From the NCBI GenBank assembly GCA_026702635.1, contig JAPPBZ010000038.1:1402-12843 (forward strand): a DNA stretch of 11,442 nucleotides, given 5' to 3'. Below the pieces are notes generated by a model. It ran no database searches and was not told the origin of the DNA. It worked only from the letters and a program-made list of their open reading frames with translations. Below, piece by piece: positions 7,409 to 11,442 of the stretch. Made by a program: the position numbers and the translations under genes. The stretch's first letter is position 1. Each line of letters opens with the position of its first letter. Origin of the DNA: Bacteroidota bacterium. Lineage in GTDB: Bacteria; Bacteroidota; Rhodothermia; Rhodothermales; Bin80.

Positions 7409-10400
7409 ATGTGTAAGATAAAGGGGGGCGTTTCATCTACCTTAGGTGTGGTAATCGGTTTTCTCTTGTTTTTCTTTGCACTTGATACTCAGGCCCAGAC
7501 GACGGTTAACATTTGTGACCGAACGTCTGAAGTGCAAACAGAAATACTTCTAAGAGTAAATGTAAGTGGTCTGACTTGTGACGGAGTTACCCCAGCCCAA
7601 CTATCAAGCATAACTAGATTGGATCTAAGTAAAAAGGGTATCACATCACTGGATGAAGATGATTTTGACGGTCTCTCCGGTTTAGCATGGCTGAACTTAG
7701 CCTACAATGATCTCACCGCTCTGCCTGAGGATCTCTTTGACGGTCTCTCCGGTTTAGCATGGCTGGACTTAACCCACAATGATCTCACTGCTCTGCCTGA
7801 GGATCTCTTTGACGATCTATCCAGCTTAACGACGCTGAGCTTACGCCTTAATCGTCTCAGCAGCCTGCATGAGAATCTCTTTGACGGCCTCTCCGGCTTG
7901 CAAAATCTGCGCATAGACCGCAATGATTTCACCAGCCTAGACCCGAATCTCTTTGACGGCCTCTCCGGCTTAAAAACGTTGAATTTGGGCGTTAACACTA
8001 AGCTCATCAGCCTGCATCCAGATCTCTTTGAAGATCTCTCGGCATTGCAACAGTTGCACATAGACTACAATTATCTCAGCAGCCTCCACGAAGATCTCTT
8101 TGACGGTCTATCCAACTTGCAACATCTGTACATAGGCGGCAATGATCTCAGTAGCCTGCCTGAAGATCTCTTTGACGGTCTCTCCAATTTGCAAAACCTG
8201 CATATAGACTACTACGCTTATCTCACCAGCCTGCCTGAGGATCTCTTTGAGGATCTCTCCAGCTTGAGTGATCTGAACTTAAGTAGCATTCTTCGTCTCA
8301 ACGCCCTGCCTGAGAATATCTTTGAGAATATTAAATCAGAGCTACGTGTGTCACTTTTTGACACCCCCCTTTATTGCCTACCTCAAACGATCGTTGATCT
8401 GGTAAATGAAGGGAAGATCACCATTGAGAGTCACGAGGATTTTGTACCCTGTACGACTCCAAAGGTGACCTTGGTGTTAGCGCCCTCTACTATTGATGAG
8501 GCTGGCGGAATCAGTACTGTCACGGCCACAATGAGCCCAGCAACCGGAACGGAGACGACGATCGAAGTGTCGGTGGACCCGAATTCTCCTGCAACGGCCA
8601 GTGATTATACTTTGAGTTCAAACACGACGCTTACGATTCCCGTAGGGGCGACTACCAGTACGGGAACAGTGACGATCACAGCGCTGGACAATAAGGTGGA
8701 TGCTCCGAACAAGACATTTCAGGTCCGTGGCACGGCGGTGAATTCACAAGAAGTTGTCGATCCAGATCCTGTAAAGCTGACGATCACCGATGATGACGAG
8801 GTCACTGGGATCACCCTTGAAGTCACCCCTTCTGAAGTGAAGGAAGGTGCGGGAAGCACGGATGTAATTGTGACGGCGACGCTGGATGCTGCGCGAGGCA
8901 CTGACACTGAGGTAACGGTTACAATCGGACATGGCACCGCTGTGGAAGGCATCGACTACGGTGCAGTGTCTTCCTTTGATCTTACAATTTCGGCGAATCA
9001 GATTTCCGGGACCGGAACGTTTGCCTTCACTCCGACCCTGGATAACATTGACGAGCCTAATGAAACGGTCCTGGTTACGGGGGCAACGCCGGTGGAGGGG
9101 CTGGCTGTGGCCGGAACTGCGCTCACGATCATTGACACGAATCCGTCTCCAAAAGTGACTCTAGTGTTAACACCAGCAACCATTGTGGAAACGGATGGGC
9201 TTGCGACGGTCACGGCGACGCTGAATGCAAAGTCCAGCGCAACGACGACAGTTGAGGTGTCGGTGGACCCGAATCGTCCTGCTATGACCAGCGATTATGT
9301 GTTGAGTTCAAACACGACGCTCACGATTGCTGCGGGGGCTACTACCAGTACGGGAACAGTGACGATCACGGCGGTGGGCAATGAGGTAGATGCGCCGAAC
9401 AGGACATTTCGGGTCGGTGGCACGGCACAGAATACACAAGGGGTTACGGATCCCTCGGATGTAACGCTAACGATTACCGATGACGACGTGGCCAAAGGTA
9501 TCACGCTTGAAGTCACCCCTTCCGAGGTGACCGAAGACGCCGGCAGTACGAATATGATGGTGACGGCGACACTAGATGTCGCGAGGGACACCGACATTGA
9601 GGTGACGGTCAAAGTCGGGGAAGGCACTGCTGCTGAAGAGAGTGATTTTTCATCGGTGGATCAGTTTACGCTAACAATTGCATCGGGTGAGCAGTCCAGC
9701 ACTGGGGTCTTCACACTGACCCCGACCCCCGATACGTTGGACGAGTCGGATGAGACAATTCTTGTTACGGGATATACCTCAATCAGTGGGTTGACGGTAA
9801 CGGGGGATGAGATCATGATTCTGGATGACGATGACCCATTATCCCTATCGATCCGGGACCTGACAGTTCAGGAAAATGCAGGAGTGGCCCGGGCGCAGAT
9901 AGACGTGACGCCCGCGGCGCCGACCGAGCTTAGCGTGACGTATCGGACAACCCCACAGACCGCCTCGGAAGGGCTGGACTATACGTCGTCTCATGGCACG
10001 CTTGAGATCGCTGCGGGGAGTACGACTGCAGTCATTGAAGTTCCGATCATAGATGATCTGTTCATGGAGTCAACGGAGACGTTCCTAGTCCAATTGTCGG
10101 ACCTGGCGGATGCAGTGTTGGATCAAAGCGAGGCGACGGTGACGATTGAAGATAACGATGTGTACCGGTTGCAAGTATTCGATGCCTCTGCGAGCGAGAG
10201 TGAGTCGGCACTGGCGTTTACTGTGAAATTGGATACGCCCCACCCGGCCCAGGTGGTGCGGGTCGCGTATGAGACCGTACCTGTGACGGCCACGGCCACC
10301 GACGACTATACTCCCCAGCGTGGTACGCTGATATTTCCAATAGGAGATGTGAGCCGGGAGGTGTTGGTTCCGATTATCGATGATACCGTGGAGGAGCTGA

Positions 10401-11442
10401 ATGAGACCTTTCTATTACGGTTGTCCGAGCCCGAGCATGCGTTGTTGTCAAATGCGGTGGCCACGGGGACGATCCGGGATGACGATCTACCTGCCGTCGG
10501 TGTCGTGAGTTCGCTCACCGTGCAGGAAGATACGGGAACGGCTCGGTTCGCGGTGACACGTAGTCTTGCGGCGCCGGGGCGTGATACCGAGGTAAGCTTC
10601 ACCGTCGCAGACCAGAGCGCAGAAGCCTCGCTGGACTACCAGGTGCGGACCCCAAGCCCGCTGCGATTTTCATCGGGACAAACCATACAGTTCATTGAGG
10701 TGGAGATTATCGACGATGAGGTCCTTGAAGGAGACGAGACGTTTCGGGTCGAGTTGACAGGTGCGCAGAACGGTGTACTGGAACAATCCGAGGCACTCGG
10801 CACCATTGTGGACAATGAGGATCCGGTAACGGTGAGCATCCAAGATGTAGAGGTGAACGAATCTACCGCAGCAGCCGTCTTCCCAGTGACATTGAGCGGC
10901 CTGGTCAGCACTCCACGGACCTTCACCTACACAACAGTGGATGAGACGGCTGAGGCCGGAGATGACTATGAGTCGGTTACAGGAACCGTAACCTTTGCGC
11001 CCGGAGCGCTGCGCCAAGAAATCCAGGTTCCGATTCTAGATGACCTGGAAAACGAAAACACCGAGACCTTCCTGGTACGCTTGTCGGGAACTGGCATCCA
11101 AGATGGCGAAGGCCGGGGAACGATTCAGGATGATGATGTGCCGCTCACGGTGAGTATCTATGATGGGAGTGCATCCGAGGATGCGGGTTCCCTGATGCTG
11201 CCGGTCCGGCTCAATAGGGCAAGCTCCACGGTGGTGACAGTCCAGTTTGCATCCTCGGATGAGACCGCCAGTGCGTCATCCGACTACGGGGCCTCCCGGG
11301 GAATTGTCATCTTTGAGCAGGGGACCACCGAAGGCCTGGTTGTCGTGCAAGTAGTGGATGACGCTGACGCAGAACCGGAGGAGACGTTTCAGGTGACGCT
11401 GTCCAATGCTAGACATGCCGCCATTGTCCGGGGCGTGGGCAC
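7409..11442 (+). CDS. Secreted leucine-rich repeat and Calx-beta repeat surface protein, C-terminus beyond window
   Basis: The frame is open for 1344 codons to the window end. Residues 1-30 form a signal peptide (MCKIKGG, hydrophobic core LGVVIGFLLFFFAL, probable cleavage TQA/Q). An in-frame ATG at 7376 would give 11 more residues, but 7409 gives the better signal peptide. A cap with Cys36 and a second Cys (VNICDRTSEV, SGLTCDGVTPAQL) precedes about ten LRRs of roughly 24 residues (68-307), consensus LSxLxxLxLxxNxLxxLPEDLFDG. A C-terminal cap (YCLPQT and VPCTTP cysteines) ends near 351. At least nine Calx-beta-like domains follow, starting near residues 352, 468, 582, 698, 811, 919, 1029, 1140 and 1246, most ending in an acidic TITDDD-type linker and containing an ETF-L strand motif. 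Such domains bind calcium in known homologues. A surface adhesin or matrix protein is the likely role; anchoring or secretion signals would be in the missing C-terminus. Confidence 0.9.
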   Translation, partial: MCKIKGGVSSTLGVVIGFLLFFFALDTQAQTTVNICDRTSEVQTEILLRVNVSGLTCDGVTPAQLSSITRLDLSKKGITSLDEDDFDGLSGLAWLNLAYNDLTALPEDLFDGLSGLAWLDLTHNDLTALPEDLFDDLSSLTTLSLRLNRLSSLHENLFDGLSGLQNLRIDRNDFTSLDPNLFDGLSGLKTLNLGVNTKLISLHPDLFEDLSALQQLHIDYNYLSSLHEDLFDGLSNLQHLYIGGNDLSSLPEDLFDGLSNLQNLHIDYYAYLTSLPEDLFEDLSSLSDLNLSSILRLNALPENIFENIKSELRVSLFDTPLYCLPQTIVDLVNEGKITIESHEDFVPCTTPKVTLVLAPSTIDEAGGISTVTATMSPATGTETTIEVSVDPNSPATASDYTLSSNTTLTIPVGATTSTGTVTITALDNKVDAPNKTFQVRGTAVNSQEVVDPDPVKLTITDDDEVTGITLEVTPSEVKEGAGSTDVIVTATLDAARGTDTEVTVTIGHGTAVEGIDYGAVSSFDLTISANQISGTGTFAFTPTLDNIDEPNETVLVTGATPVEGLAVAGTALTIIDTNPSPKVTLVLTPATIVETDGLATVTATLNAKSSATTTVEVSVDPNRPAMTSDYVLSSNTTLTIAAGATTSTGTVTITAVGNEVDAPNRTFRVGGTAQNTQGVTDPSDVTLTITDDDVAKGITLEVTPSEVTEDAGSTNMMVTATLDVARDTDIEVTVKVGEGTAAEESDFSSVDQFTLTIASGEQSSTGVFTLTPTPDTLDESDETILVTGYTSISGLTVTGDEIMILDDDDPLSLSIRDLTVQENAGVARAQIDVTPAAPTELSVTYRTTPQTASEGLDYTSSHGTLEIAAGSTTAVIEVPIIDDLFMESTETFLVQLSDLADAVLDQSEATVTIEDNDVYRLQVFDASASESESALAFTVKLDTPHPAQVVRVAYETVPVTATATDDYTPQRGTLIFPIGDVSREVLVPIIDDTVEELNETFLLRLSEPEHALLSNAVATGTIRDDDLPAVGVVSSLTVQEDTGTARFAVTRSLAAPGRDTEVSFTVADQSAEASLDYQVRTPSPLRFSSGQTIQFIEVEIIDDEVLEGDETFRVELTGAQNGVLEQSEALGTIVDNEDPVTVSIQDVEVNESTAAAVFPVTLSGLVSTPRTFTYTTVDETAEAGDDYESVTGTVTFAPGALRQEIQVPILDDLENENTETFLVRLSGTGIQDGEGRGTIQDDDVPLTVSIYDGSASEDAGSLMLPVRLNRASSTVVTVQFASSDETASASSDYGASRGIVIFEQGTTEGLVVVQVVDDADAEPEETFQVTLSNARHAAIVRGVG
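7423..7428 (+). repeat. G6 homopolymer within codons 5-7 of the LRR/Calx-beta gene
   Basis: Six consecutive G lie in AAG GGG GGC, at the start of the signal peptide. Gain or loss of one base would shift the frame. Six is short for a phase-variable tract, so the tract is certain but a switching role is only a possibility. Confidence 0.3.
7610..8329 (+). repeat. Tandem 72-75 nt DNA repeats encoding leucine-rich repeats
   Basis: Units of about 72 nt share the word CTGCCTGAGGATCTCTTTGA and variants, followed by GGTCTCTCC. Each codes one 24-residue LRR. Two or three units carry an added residue (NTKLISL, YYAYLTSL, SSILRLNAL). Units 2 and 3 (LSGLAWLNLAYNDLTALPED and LSGLAWLDLTHNDLTALPED) are nearly identical, consistent with recent unit duplication. 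Confidence 0.85.
8462..9838 (+). repeat. Tandem duplication of a 690-bp two-domain Calx-beta cassette
   Basis: Copy A (8462-9151) and copy B (9152-9838) align at a 690-nt offset. Both open with KVTLVL, contain TLSSNTTLTI-type or VLSSNTTLTI-type strands and TTSTGTVTITA, and have a second half opening GITLEVTPSEV. A 29-nt stretch beginning ACTACCAGTACGGG is identical at 8651-8679 and 9341-9369. Each copy codes two Calx-beta-like domains, so the pair expanded as one unit. The five later domains do not belong to this cassette pattern. Confidence 0.85.

Noticed and set aside
7702..8061. Minus-strand frame with repeated Arg-Ser-Lys-Arg pattern
   Set aside because: It is the reverse reading of the LRR DNA repeats; its periodicity comes from the LRR units.
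7610..8329. Regular 72-nt periodicity that could suggest a CRISPR array
   Set aside because: The units are coding throughout, have no unique spacers between constant repeats, and translate to leucine-rich repeats.
9295..9627. Minus-strand frames opposite the Calx-beta domains, including those near 8719-9213 and 10306-11017
   Set aside because: Their Ser/Thr/Val-rich repeats are the antisense of the Calx-beta coding repeats; the plus frame is continuous and domain-bearing.

Overview
The window looks like chromosomal DNA of a Gram-negative bacterium, most likely Bacteroidota or Rhodothermota. The grounds are a DUF4783-type exported protein, start codons without clear Shine-Dalgarno sequences, a large NtrY-like multi-pass sensor kinase, and a long LRR plus Calx-beta surface protein. 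This placement is an inference from gene families; there is no rRNA or tRNA here to confirm it.

Positions 1-6432 hold four genes on the minus strand, packed as one apparent operon. In transcription order they are: (1) a GMC-family FAD dehydrogenase with an Fe-S-type cysteine motif (6432-4735); (2) a D-2-hydroxyacid dehydrogenase (4720-3791); (3) a small exported DUF4783-like protein (3819-3397); and (4) a very large membrane sensor histidine kinase (3397 to beyond position 1). The gaps are 14 nt, a 29-nt overlap, and a 1-nt TGATG overlap, so the enzymes, the exported protein and the sensor are probably co-expressed and in part translationally coupled. The kinase reads open for 1132 codons and leaves the window just after its phospho-acceptor helix, so its ATP-binding domain is not visible.

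Positions 6433-7408 are a 976-bp divergent intergenic region with no convincing intact gene. It holds a possible decayed reading frame, a short direct repeat, small inverted repeats, and weak promoter candidates for the genes on either side.

Positions 7409-11442 hold the 5' part of one very long plus-strand gene, open for 1344 codons and cut by the window end. It encodes a signal peptide, a cysteine-bearing cap, about ten 24-residue leucine-rich repeats, a second cysteine-bearing cap, and at least nine tandem Calx-beta-like domains. The first four Calx-beta domains are two copies of a two-domain cassette repeated at 690 bp. It is probably a secreted or cell-surface adhesion or calcium-binding protein. 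No link in function between it and the divergent operon can be seen, apart from the shared intergenic region.
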